Below, piece after piece: positions 6,997-13,930 of a DNA stretch of 14,034 bases. The stretch lies in assembly GCA_964515195.1 (NCBI GenBank), contig CAZETK010000069.1, positions 1 through 14,034 of the forward strand, in the 5' to 3' direction. The notes under the pieces were generated by a model. The model ran no database searches. It saw only the letters and a list, made by a program, of their open reading frames with translations, and was not told the DNA's origin. The translations under genes were made by a program, and so were the position numbers. This stretch comes from Ga0074139 sp964515195. GTDB lineage: Bacteria > Bdellovibrionota > Bdellovibrionia > Bdellovibrionales > Bdellovibrionaceae. Within the stretch, counting starts at the first letter, position 1. The number at the start of each line of letters is the position of its first letter.

Positions 6997-7673
6997 GACG
7001 GCAGATTTTTAAGAAGATTGCCCTCAGTGAAAAAAAGCATCTTTTCCAAGAAGGTGCCAAGAAGCGTATTACTTTTCACGCCAAGGGCGACGGTGATGAA
7101 CTCATTACTTTGATACTGACCGAATTTGATAATGAGCATGTTTTGACATTGGAGTATGCGGCCTCTTCACCCAAGCTTTTGGCTCCACAAAATGTTATTT
7201 TTAACTTTTCCCATGAGGATGATCGCTATTTTTTCCAAACACAGGTGGACGTCTATCAAGAAAAAGTGATGATACCCGCTCGTATTGATATTTTTATTCT
7301 TCAGAGACGAAAAGCCCCTCGTTTAGATCTCCCGACGGAGTTTCCCGCTGGATTTAATATTATTGAATTGAAAAACAAAAGCTGCATGTACGAATGCCAG
7401 GTACTTGATTTCAGCAGTGGTGGATGTCGAGTTCAATACTCCGGACATTTACCGATCTTTAAAGTGGGGGATCAACTAAAAGGCGTTCTTCACCTATCTC
7501 ATCGACGCCCTATGGAATTGAGTTGTGAAATCAAGCACCATGTCTTGGACAAGGATAAGGGTTTGCAAGTTTTTGGGGTTCAATTTTTAATCAAGTCGTC
7601 CCTGCTGGAAAATCGGCTTCTCGTTCTGTTCATGGATCTCCAGCGCGAACTCTTTACGAAGTATTTAACTTAG
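6993..7673 (+). CDS. YcgR-like PilZ-domain protein, likely c-di-GMP effector
   Basis: A 226-residue cytosolic protein. The N-terminal half (about 1-100) is a beta-rich region resembling the flagellar-brake (YcgR-N/PilZN) domain that precedes PilZ in many effectors. The C-terminal PilZ domain starts at about 102 with RRKAPR, giving an intact RxxxR (Arg106 and Arg110), followed by DFSSGG (139-144), an intact DxSxxG motif. Both halves of the c-di-GMP site are therefore present, unlike in the PilZ domain of the acyltransferase fusion. ATG 6993 overlaps the glpK stop as ATGA, which implies translational coupling to glycerol kinase; the in-frame ATG at 6969 would lie inside glpK. A role in motility or in controlling a neighbour cannot be decided from sequence. 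Its stop TAG overlaps the TAA of the convergent gene. Confidence 0.88.
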   Translation: MRRQIFKKIALSEKKHLFQEGAKKRITFHAKGDGDELITLILTEFDNEHVLTLEYAASSPKLLAPQNVIFNFSHEDDRYFFQTQVDVYQEKVMIPARIDIFILQRRKAPRLDLPTEFPAGFNIIELKNKSCMYECQVLDFSSGGCRVQYSGHLPIFKVGDQLKGVLHLSHRRPMELSCEIKHHVLDKDKGLQVFGVQFLIKSSLLENRLLVLFMDLQRELFTKYLT

Positions 7674-8047
7674 GTGGATTTAATTTTTTGATTCATTCCC
7701 TTAAGTCGCTCCATAAATGAGCGAAGCATGCTGGCTGCCCATACAGGAATTTCTTCCAGTAACTGCTGATAACCTTCTTCTGAGACTTTAACCAGTACGA
7801 CATCAGTCAATGCTTTAGCGGAAGCAGAGCGAGGAGCATGGCGATCCAATAGCGCGAACTCACCGAAAGTTTCACCTTCACCGATTTCACAAATATTGAC
7901 CCGTTGTCCGTCGCCCCTTTTTGTGAAAATTTGAACCTTACCAGTTTCAATTATGTAGAAGTGACTTTCACAATCACCTTCCAGAAAAATGAAATCTCCA
8001 GACTTATAGGCGACTTTCATAAGGGGAGTTTGTGGCTGCGTTGACAT
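7670..8047 (-). CDS. Stand-alone cyclic-nucleotide-binding domain protein
   Basis: A 125-residue protein made almost only of one CRP/PKA-type cNMP-binding domain. The beta-roll runs from about residue 11 to 90 and the C-helix from about 90 to 122. The phosphate-binding cassette FGEFALLDRHAPRSASA (61-77) is intact, with Glu63 for the ribose hydroxyl and Arg73 for the cyclic phosphate, so cAMP or cGMP binding is plausible. There is no helix-turn-helix, kinase or channel domain; any output must come through a partner protein. The start lies three bases after the radA stop, and its ribosome site AAGGTGA spans that stop, so the two genes are translationally linked. Its 3' end overlaps the convergent PilZ gene by four bases. 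Such single-domain proteins occur in delta-proteobacterial and bdellovibrio-like genomes, but the function is unknown. Confidence 0.88.
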   Translation of the reverse strand: MSTQPQTPLMKVAYKSGDFIFLEGDCESHFYIIETGKVQIFTKRGDGQRVNICEIGEGETFGEFALLDRHAPRSASAKALTDVVLVKVSEEGYQQLLEEIPVWAASMLRSFMERLKGMNQKIKST

Positions 8048-8050
8048 TAT

Positions 8051-9427
8051 TCACCTTAGATCCTGAATGTTTTTGATATATATGATCTCAGAATCTCTTG
8101 AAAGCTTCAAATCCTTCAAGTGTTTTTTGTTCGCGGCCGGGATGTAGTACTGTTTAAATCCCAACTTTTCAGCCTCCCGAATGCGGACATCGGCAAAAGG
8201 AACACCTCGAACTTCTCCGGTCAGGCCAACTTCGCCGAAGTAGACGGACGATCTGGACAAAGGGCTATTGGAAGCCGTACTGAGAAGGCTTGCCACCACG
8301 GCCAAATCACTAGCCGTTTCAACTAGCTTCAGTCCGCCTACGACATTAATGAAAATATCTTGATAGGCTAACTTAACATTCAAATGTCTGTCTAAAACCG
8401 CTGATAGCATATGAAGGCGGTTCGCGTCGATTCCCAAAGCTGTTCGTCGTGGATTCGCCATTTGCGTAGACAGGGTTAAAGCTTGAACTTCGCAGAGCAG
8501 AGGACGTGTCCCTTCCATCGAAGCAAAAACGGATGAGCCAACAAGCACTTGGCCACGCTCTTGCAAAAAAAGCTCACTTGGATTTTTAACTTCTTCCAAA
8601 CCGATGCCGCTCATTTGAAAAACACCCAACTCTTGAGCTGGGCCAAAGCGGTTTTTCAAGCTTCGAAGAAGGCGATACTGGTAAGAGCTGTCACCTTCAA
8701 AAGACAAGACACAATCTACCATATGCTCGAGGACCTTTGGTCCGGCGATGGATCCTTCTTTTGTGATATGGCCCACCAATATGACCGCGACTTGGTCACG
8801 CTTGGCCAATTGAAGAAGCTGATTGGCGCATTCCCGAACTTGAGTCACGGATCCAGGCGCAGACTCCAAGTCCGGTAGATAGATCGTTTGAATAGAATCG
8901 ATAACCACAGTTTTTGGTTTACGAGCTTCTATCAAATCTAAAATTTCTGGAAGGGAGTTGGAGCTAGCGATTTCAACATGAGAAGACTTCAGCCCCAATC
9001 TTTGGCCACGAGAGGCTGTCTGGGAAACACTTTCTTCTCCGGAAACATAAAGCAGTTTTTGTCCTTCATGGGCTAAACCAGCGGCCATTTGAAGCAAAAG
9101 GGTGGATTTTCCTATACCAGGGGCACCCCCAAGAAGAACAAAGCTTCCTTCGACTAAGCCGCCCCCTAGGACCCGATCCAGCTCTTCCATATGTGTAGAA
9201 TGCCGAACAAGCGGAGAGTCTTCAGGACTTACATCGAGAGTGCTAATGTTCGGATGTGCGCTCCCTTGGTGTCGAACCCACCCACGACCTGCGGCGGGCT
9301 GGACATCCCGTTCCTCCACAAGAGAGTTCCAGGCGCCGCAATCAGAGCAGCGCCCCTCCCAGCGGGGCTTTTTGGCTCCGCATTCTTGACAGACATAAAC
9401 TGTTTTAATCTTCGATTTTGCCATCAT
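8051..9427 (-). CDS. radA: DNA repair protein RadA (Sms)
   Basis: RadA is a RecA-like, ring-forming ATPase that drives branch migration and helps process recombination intermediates. The 458 residues match the family length (about 455-460). Domains in order are an N-terminal C4 zinc finger (Cys13, 16, 27, 30 in YVCQECG...CSDCGAWNSL), an ATPase core with Walker A GGAPGIGKST (100-109), Walker B TVVIDSIQT (173-181) and the RadA-specific KNRFG (258-262), and a C-terminal Lon-protease-like domain from about 290 without proteolytic function. Starts ATG 9427 or 9424, with only a weak GAGA ribosome site. It is divergent from the transglycosylase gene and lies directly upstream of the cNMP-binding protein gene. 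Nothing unusual is seen in the motifs. Confidence 0.97.
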   Translation of the reverse strand: MMAKSKIKTVYVCQECGAKKPRWEGRCSDCGAWNSLVEERDVQPAAGRGWVRHQGSAHPNISTLDVSPEDSPLVRHSTHMEELDRVLGGGLVEGSFVLLGGAPGIGKSTLLLQMAAGLAHEGQKLLYVSGEESVSQTASRGQRLGLKSSHVEIASSNSLPEILDLIEARKPKTVVIDSIQTIYLPDLESAPGSVTQVRECANQLLQLAKRDQVAVILVGHITKEGSIAGPKVLEHMVDCVLSFEGDSSYQYRLLRSLKNRFGPAQELGVFQMSGIGLEEVKNPSELFLQERGQVLVGSSVFASMEGTRPLLCEVQALTLSTQMANPRRTALGIDANRLHMLSAVLDRHLNVKLAYQDIFINVVGGLKLVETASDLAVVASLLSTASNSPLSRSSVYFGEVGLTGEVRGVPFADVRIREAEKLGFKQYYIPAANKKHLKDLKLSRDSEIIYIKNIQDLR

Positions 9428-9454
9428 TTCTCGGTATCATGAGTTGCAAGAGCT

Positions 9455-9460
9455 TACAAT
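9455..9460 (+). promoter_or_regulatory. Possible -10 element for the transglycosylase operon
   Basis: TACAAT lies 25 bases before the ATG in the 57-base spacer between the divergent radA and transglycosylase starts. No good -35 is visible, so this is a weak call. Confidence 0.2.
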
Positions 9461-9484
9461 GCAAAATCGGGAGTGCTATCGGAC

Positions 9485-11770
9485 ATGATCAAATGGATTT
9501 GTTTACTGTTAATCGCATCCTCAATCCGGACTTATGCGGCAAATGAGGAAAGTGAGTTTTTCTGGTTTAAAAAGGGATTGGAACAATTCCAAGACGAGTC
9601 TTACAACAAAGCCGTCGACAGTTTTTCGAATGCTCTTCAGAGGGCCGATAAACTCCAAGACTACTCGCGCTTTTATCGTGCAAAGTCTTATCTTCAACTG
9701 AAGAATTGGGAGTCAGCGCAGAAAGATCTATTGGATATTAGCGTCCAAGAATCCCACTATAAGCTGATCTTAGAATCACGGTTTTTATTGGCCCATGTGT
9801 ATTTTGAACTAAAGCGTCCAGAGTTGGTAAAACCCTTATTCGCAAAAATATTTAGACGGATTCGCCGTACAGAAGATGAACCTCAAGTACTTTTGATGAT
9901 GGCCAAATCAGAAAGGCTTTCTAAAAAGGGACGGGGTTGCCGATATTTACTTGAACTTTACAAACGCTTTCCCGCATTTCCCGAGGTCCGCCACTGGGAT
10001 GCTGACTTGGACAAAAATGAATTTCTAGGCGAGCCGACAATCTGTCGTTATGATGTGGAAGATTTTCGTGATCGCATGAGGGCACTTCTTTGGGCAGGAT
10101 TGGATCAAAAAGCCTATTCTGAAATGATTTTAGTGGCAGGCCGCCTTCAGGAATCTCAACCTGCGCTTTCGGATGTGATCCGTTCACAATTTCATTTGCA
10201 AGAAGGGGACGTGACAAAGGCCTATGACCTTTTAAAATCCCACCTTGAAACCAATCTAAAAGACCCGAATTTTCTATTGAACTTTGCTTCAGCGGCCTCA
10301 CGTGCTGGTGATAGTTCTGCGGCGATGGGAGCCTATCTTCACGTTGCGAAAACCCAAGGCCGATCACGACAAGCTCAAAGGGCGCTTTTCTTGGCGGGGG
10401 TATTGAGCTATCAGTTTCAAGATTATGATGGAGCCGAGAAGCGATTCACCGAGTTTTTGAAGCGATACCGCCGCACTTCGCTAGTTAATGAGGTGAGATG
10501 GCATCTGGGATGGCTGGCCTATTTAAGAGGAGACTACGACACCTCCGCGTCTCGATTTCAAGAACTTGCGAAAAAGAATAAGCGCTATACGATCGCGGTT
10601 CAGCGCTATGAGTACTGGTTGGCCATGAGCTATTTAAGGCTTAAGAAATTTAATAAAGCCGAGCCTCTTCTTCGGAAACTTGTGCAGGACCCGTTGAAAA
10701 ATTACTACCAGTTAGTGGCGCAGGCGCGGCTGAAAGACCTGGAAAGCGCTAAAGCGGCCGAGAAGCCTCCTATCTTGGCCGCGCGCTCGTCTTGGCCTTC
10801 CTACATGATCCCCTCTATGGAATCAGCAGCTCAAATTTATGATGATTATGATGAAGAGGAAAGCTACACCGCCTTCGTCATTGACGAAGACGAACGCGAG
10901 CAATTGGTCGAAGAAACCGAGGGGGTTGTTCAGACGGAAGTTGAAGCCGCCGAGATATCGGAAATCACAGCCCCTAAATTAGCACGACGGTTTGAGACGG
11001 CTCAAGCTCTACAATCTGTCAATCTGAACGAGTGGGCGAAGTGGGAACAGTACACCATTGAGCGCAATACTCGAAATAAAGACTATCTGCGAATTTTATT
11101 AAATGAATACCAGAAATTAGAGCAGTTCCATCGCTCCGTCCAAATTGCCCACTTCAACTTTTCAGACGAGCGAAAGAAACAGGGGCTTAAGGGGGCAAAA
11201 CTCTATTGGGAAGCGGCTTATCCGAAAGCCTTTGATGACCATGTGAAGAGAGCCAGCTCTAAAGAATCTATCCCGGCGGAACTCATTTGGGGAATCATGA
11301 AGCAAGAGTCGCAATTTAAAAAAGAAGCGATCTCTCCGGTGGGGGCCTTAGGCCTGATGCAGGTGATGCCGATGACGGGATATCGTCTTAGTCGACTTAT
11401 CGGAGATGATGATTTTACACCTCAGCAGTTGTTAACACCTAGCTCGGCCATCCGCATGGGATCAGCCTATTTAAATCGTCTATCTAAGAAGTTCAGCCAT
11501 GAATATGCTTTAGTGGCAGCCGCCTATAATGCAGGTCCGCATCGTGTCGATCTTTGGGTATCTTCATTCGGCCACCTCCCTGCCGATGAGTTTATTGAGC
11601 ATATTCCTTTTGCCGAGACTCGTAACTATGTCAAAAAAGTTTTGTCCAACATGCAGATTTATCGGGACCTTTACACGGGACAAGATCGACCGATCGCGGA
11701 GTTGAACAAACCATTTAATTATAAAATTAAGGGGCCTATTAGTCACAAAGAAGAGTGGGAGACACCCTGA
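9485..11770 (+). CDS. Exported TPR-containing lytic transglycosylase (Slt family)
   Basis: A 761-residue periplasmic murein hydrolase that should cleave the MurNAc-GlcNAc bond to give anhydro-muropeptides. Residues 1-18 are a signal peptide (MIKWICLLLIASSIRTYAA, cleavage near TYA). About 20-430 consists of helical TPR-like repeats (for example KGLEQFQDESYNKAVDSFSN and GDYDTSASRFQEL), as in the ring of Slt70. An acidic, low-complexity stretch (YDDYDEEESY, DEDEREQLVEETE) follows at about 455-490. The C-terminal SLT domain spans about 585-745 with catalytic Glu608 in MKQESQF, then GALGLMQVMP and AAYNAGPHRV. I chose ATG 9485, with GGGAG 11 bases upstream; GTG 9473 is in frame but overlaps that site. 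The 3' end overlaps the first permease gene by 16 bases, so the gene heads an operon with a peptide-type transporter, consistent with murein turnover. Confidence 0.93.
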   Translation: MIKWICLLLIASSIRTYAANEESEFFWFKKGLEQFQDESYNKAVDSFSNALQRADKLQDYSRFYRAKSYLQLKNWESAQKDLLDISVQESHYKLILESRFLLAHVYFELKRPELVKPLFAKIFRRIRRTEDEPQVLLMMAKSERLSKKGRGCRYLLELYKRFPAFPEVRHWDADLDKNEFLGEPTICRYDVEDFRDRMRALLWAGLDQKAYSEMILVAGRLQESQPALSDVIRSQFHLQEGDVTKAYDLLKSHLETNLKDPNFLLNFASAASRAGDSSAAMGAYLHVAKTQGRSRQAQRALFLAGVLSYQFQDYDGAEKRFTEFLKRYRRTSLVNEVRWHLGWLAYLRGDYDTSASRFQELAKKNKRYTIAVQRYEYWLAMSYLRLKKFNKAEPLLRKLVQDPLKNYYQLVAQARLKDLESAKAAEKPPILAARSSWPSYMIPSMESAAQIYDDYDEEESYTAFVIDEDEREQLVEETEGVVQTEVEAAEISEITAPKLARRFETAQALQSVNLNEWAKWEQYTIERNTRNKDYLRILLNEYQKLEQFHRSVQIAHFNFSDERKKQGLKGAKLYWEAAYPKAFDDHVKRASSKESIPAELIWGIMKQESQFKKEAISPVGALGLMQVMPMTGYRLSRLIGDDDFTPQQLLTPSSAIRMGSAYLNRLSKKFSHEYALVAAAYNAGPHRVDLWVSSFGHLPADEFIEHIPFAETRNYVKKVLSNMQIYRDLYTGQDRPIAELNKPFNYKIKGPISHKEEWETP

Positions 11771-12655
11771 GACTGCTAGGTGTTTTTGTTCTGTCAGTCG
11801 CATTCAGTTTTGCTCTGTCGTTTTTTTTAGTGAAAGCGATGCCGGGTGACTTTGCCCAAGACGAGAGTCAACTAGCACCAGTTTTTTCTGAATCATATCA
11901 ATTGGATTTCTCTAGCGTAGCTGTAAGCTATCTCAAAGGGAATTGGGGAAACTCCTGGTCGGTTTCAGATCAAAGTGTGATCACACTGATTGCGGATTCT
12001 CTGTCATCCACACTCTATCTTCAGATTTTATCCTTTATAATAATTGTGGTTTTATCATTTTTGTTAAGTTACTTGAGTTTACAGTCGTCTAGCTTTGCTA
12101 GTGGTGTCGAGTCGTTTACTCGATTGGGTGTGGCCTTTCCCACTTTATTCTTAGCTCCTGTTTTAATTTATCTACTTAGCATCCAGTTAGGATGGGCGCC
12201 ATTACGTTTCGAGGGGACCTGGGCCAGCTATTGCCTTCCAGTAATTTGCCTAAGCCTGCGTCCGTTGTCTTTTTCAACACAAATATTGCTTAACACATGG
12301 AAAAATTCTGAGTTCCAAGATTATTTTCAAGTGGCTCGCGCAAAAGGTCTTTCGCGGGAGCAGGCTTTTTTGCTACACGGCCTTAAAAATTCTGCCATTG
12401 GTTATCTTACACAATTAGGCCAGATCTTNNNNNNNNNNGATCTTGGGGCAACTTCTAACAGGTTCTGTCTTGGTTGAGACCCTCTTTTCATTTCCTGGCT
12501 TGGGAACTTTGTTTGTCGAAAGCTTGCAGCACAGAGATTTGCCTCTGCTCCTGGGAGTCGTTTTTGTTTTCTGCCTGATTTACATTTTGATTCAAATTGG
12601 AGTTGAAAGATTACAATTTTGGCTTGAGCCGCGGGCTGGGAGAAGTTTGTTATGA
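11755..12655 (+). CDS. DppB/OppB-type ABC transporter permease (interrupted by a false gap)
   Basis: Inner-membrane permease of the peptide/nickel ABC importer family. As written, a 10-N gap breaks the frame, but collapsing the duplicated GATCTT on either side gives 885 coding bases, 294 residues. About six hydrophobic helices are seen. Family marks are FFLVKAMPGDFA after the first helix, GNWGNSW before the second, the EAA loop VARAKGLSREQAFLLHGLKN that docks the ATPase, and GSVLVETLFSFPGLGTL. It is shorter than typical DppB (310-340) because the first periplasmic loop is compressed. GTG 11755 is the only start that keeps the full first helix; it overlaps the transglycosylase gene by 16 bases. 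The stop overlaps the next start as ATGA. The substrate is unknown; muropeptides are an inference from the neighbour. Confidence 0.88.
12429..12438. other. Assembly gap (10 N), probably false
   Basis: GATCTT occurs directly before (12423-12428) and directly after (12439-12444) the N run. Overlapping the two copies removes 16 bases, restores the permease frame and gives the family-typical TQLGQILGQLLTGSVLVET without missing residues. The gap is therefore most likely an unmerged overlap between two contig ends. Confidence 0.9.
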
Positions 12656-13440
12656 GTCGCTGGGCCGTGCTAAAAGCCTGGACTCCTCTTGTCGCATTTG
12701 GAAGTTTGGTCACTCTGTCCATGGGCAGCTATTACTTTTATCCAGACGCTTTTTTGCCGACTCGTGCCGATGCTACTTTACTAGGACCCTCACTCCAGCA
12801 TTGGTTAGGGACTGATTCCCTGGGGCGAGATTATTTGTTACGCCTCATTTTAGGAACTCGAACTTCTTTGATTGTGGCCTTGGGCAGCACTTCGATTTCG
12901 TTGGTCATGGGAATCATGATCGCATCTTTTATTTCGCAGGCCTCTTGGGTTAATCGATTCTTATACAGCCGCTTTGTCGATATCTTAAGTGGGCTTCCCA
13001 GTTTTATGTTGATTGCGGTTATCATGCAGATCCTGCAATCCCATAGCTTGTGGATGTTAATGATTCTAATGGGAGCCTTTCACTGGATGGGGCTTGCGCG
13101 CCTCACGCAGGCTGAAGTTTTGAAAGTGACGTCAGAGCCTTACATTGAAGCGGCTCGAGCCTTAGGAGCAAGTCGAGTTTATTTATTCTACAAGCATATC
13201 TGGCCCGCCTGCTATGGAATTTGGTTTGCATGGTTCTTGTTTCATCTGCCAGCTGAAATTATGTTTGAAAGCTCACTTAGCTTTTTAGGCTTTGGGGTTC
13301 AGGCACCCGATGTCAGTTTAGGAATTCTTGTGCAAGAGGCGTGGAATTATCTAAGCGTGAAGCCTTATTTTCTACTAGCGCCATCGACAATTATTTTCAT
13401 TCTTGTTCTAAGCTTATACCAAATAAAATGGCGTCGCTGA
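12652..13440 (+). CDS. DppC/OppC-type ABC transporter permease
   Basis: Second permease of the importer, 262 residues. After one N-terminal helix (about 10-30) comes HWLGTDSLGRDYLLRLILG (50-68), the hallmark DppC entry to the core. The EAA loop is EAARALGASRVYLFYKHIWP, followed by FESSLSFLGFGVQAPDVSLG, which is also diagnostic. Five further hydrophobic helices are present. It is shorter than usual (about 290-300) through trimmed termini. ATG 12652 overlaps the previous stop as ATGA, showing tight coupling. Neither the two ATPase subunits (DppD/DppF type) nor a substrate-binding protein follows in the window, so they must lie elsewhere or upstream of another operon. Function as a muropeptide or peptide importer is inferred from the transglycosylase in the same operon. 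Confidence 0.93.
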   Translation: MSRWAVLKAWTPLVAFGSLVTLSMGSYYFYPDAFLPTRADATLLGPSLQHWLGTDSLGRDYLLRLILGTRTSLIVALGSTSISLVMGIMIASFISQASWVNRFLYSRFVDILSGLPSFMLIAVIMQILQSHSLWMLMILMGAFHWMGLARLTQAEVLKVTSEPYIEAARALGASRVYLFYKHIWPACYGIWFAWFLFHLPAEIMFESSLSFLGFGVQAPDVSLGILVQEAWNYLSVKPYFLLAPSTIIFILVLSLYQIKWRR

Positions 13441-13479
13441 TTCTGGGACAGGGGGCAGGATGGATTATTGGGAGATAAG

Positions 13480-13786
13480 ATGAAAAGAGCAGGTTATTAT
13501 TGAATCCAAATTCCCGAGTCAAAGATCTTCCAGTCCTCTTCATAGTCCAAAAGTTAATATTCAGTTTCCGGGAGGCAATGGGTTTCCCACTCGAAGTATT
13601 CAAATCGATGTTTCGCCCAATGCGTATAAGGAATTGAAGGGCGGACAAAAGGTTTGGATTCTAAAGGATCCTAATCGTGACGAAGCCGTCCTAAGGGATT
13701 ATCTTCCACCCGGAATTTATGGATTGCTATTCACAGTTTTCTTAGGTGTCATGATGATTGTTTCTCCTTATATTAAGATTAAGTAG
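13480..13786 (+). pseudogene. DUF3592-like membrane protein, reading frame broken at the 5' end
   Basis: An open frame from 13484 to TAG 13784-13786 encodes about 100 residues with strong coding character: VIIESKF, a spacer, VNIQFPGGNGFPTRSIQID, YKELKGGQKVWILKDPNRDEA, then a membrane helix (GIYGLLFTVFLGVMMIVSPY) and KIK. The order 'V strand - G - GxxVxVxxDPxxxxxA - helix' is that of DUF3592-type proteins, whose function is unknown. No ATG, GTG or TTG opens this frame early. The best start is ATG 13480 with GGGAG five bases upstream, but it is in another frame and ends after seven codons (MKRAGYY). An in-frame ATG at 13460 hits TGA at 13481. One base change in 13483-13500 would join start and body. 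The usual N-terminal helix is also missing. Either a real decay or a sequencing indel; I cannot tell which. Confidence 0.5.
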
Positions 13787-13845
13787 CAATGAATCGGACA
13801 ACTAATGGTTTTTCGAAGCTACAGATGAAATCAAAATATTTTCTC

Positions 13846-13857
13846 AGGCTTCAGCCT
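13846..13857 (+). repeat. Short perfect inverted repeat
   Basis: AGGC-TTCA-GCCT forms a four-base stem with a tetraloop 59 bases after the stop of the broken DUF3592-like gene. No T-run follows, so it is not a convincing terminator. Confidence 0.25.
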
Positions 13858-13866
13858 CACGTTGAT

Positions 13867-13930
13867 TCAGGAGTTGAAGCTGATTCAGGAACCGGAATTT
13901 GAGTTACTCTTTTGAAGAGTCAGGATTCCG
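13867..13930 (+). promoter_or_regulatory. Leader with three TCAGGA copies and a hairpin overlapping the ribosome site
   Basis: TCAGGA occurs at 13867-13872, 13885-13890 and 13920-13925; the first two are part of a repeated TGATTCAGGA 18 bases apart. The third supplies the AGGA ribosome site five bases before ATG 13931. A hairpin can form with outer stem CGGAAT (13893-13898) / ATTCCG (13925-13930) and inner stem ACTCTT (13906-13911) / AAGAGT (13915-13920). The outer 3' arm takes in the last base of the ribosome site and all the spacer, so folding could block initiation. Function is inferred only. Confidence 0.35.

Noticed and set aside
9102..9442. Two overlapping plus-strand frames antisense to the radA 5' end
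   Set aside because: Cys/Arg/Ser/Pro-rich translations mirror the RadA zinc-finger and Walker A codons; no independent support.
9921..10367. 148-codon frame antisense to the transglycosylase gene
   Set aside because: It shadows a well-supported TPR coding region, and its product has no domain-like pattern.
13397..13648. 83-codon minus-strand frame across the end of dppC-like and the DUF3592-like gene
   Set aside because: No ribosome site, and its translation mirrors the better plus-strand coding frames.
13789..13902. 37-codon plus-strand frame starting MNRTTNGFSK
   Set aside because: Weak ribosome site, no family resemblance, and it spans the repeats of the proposed leader; most likely chance.
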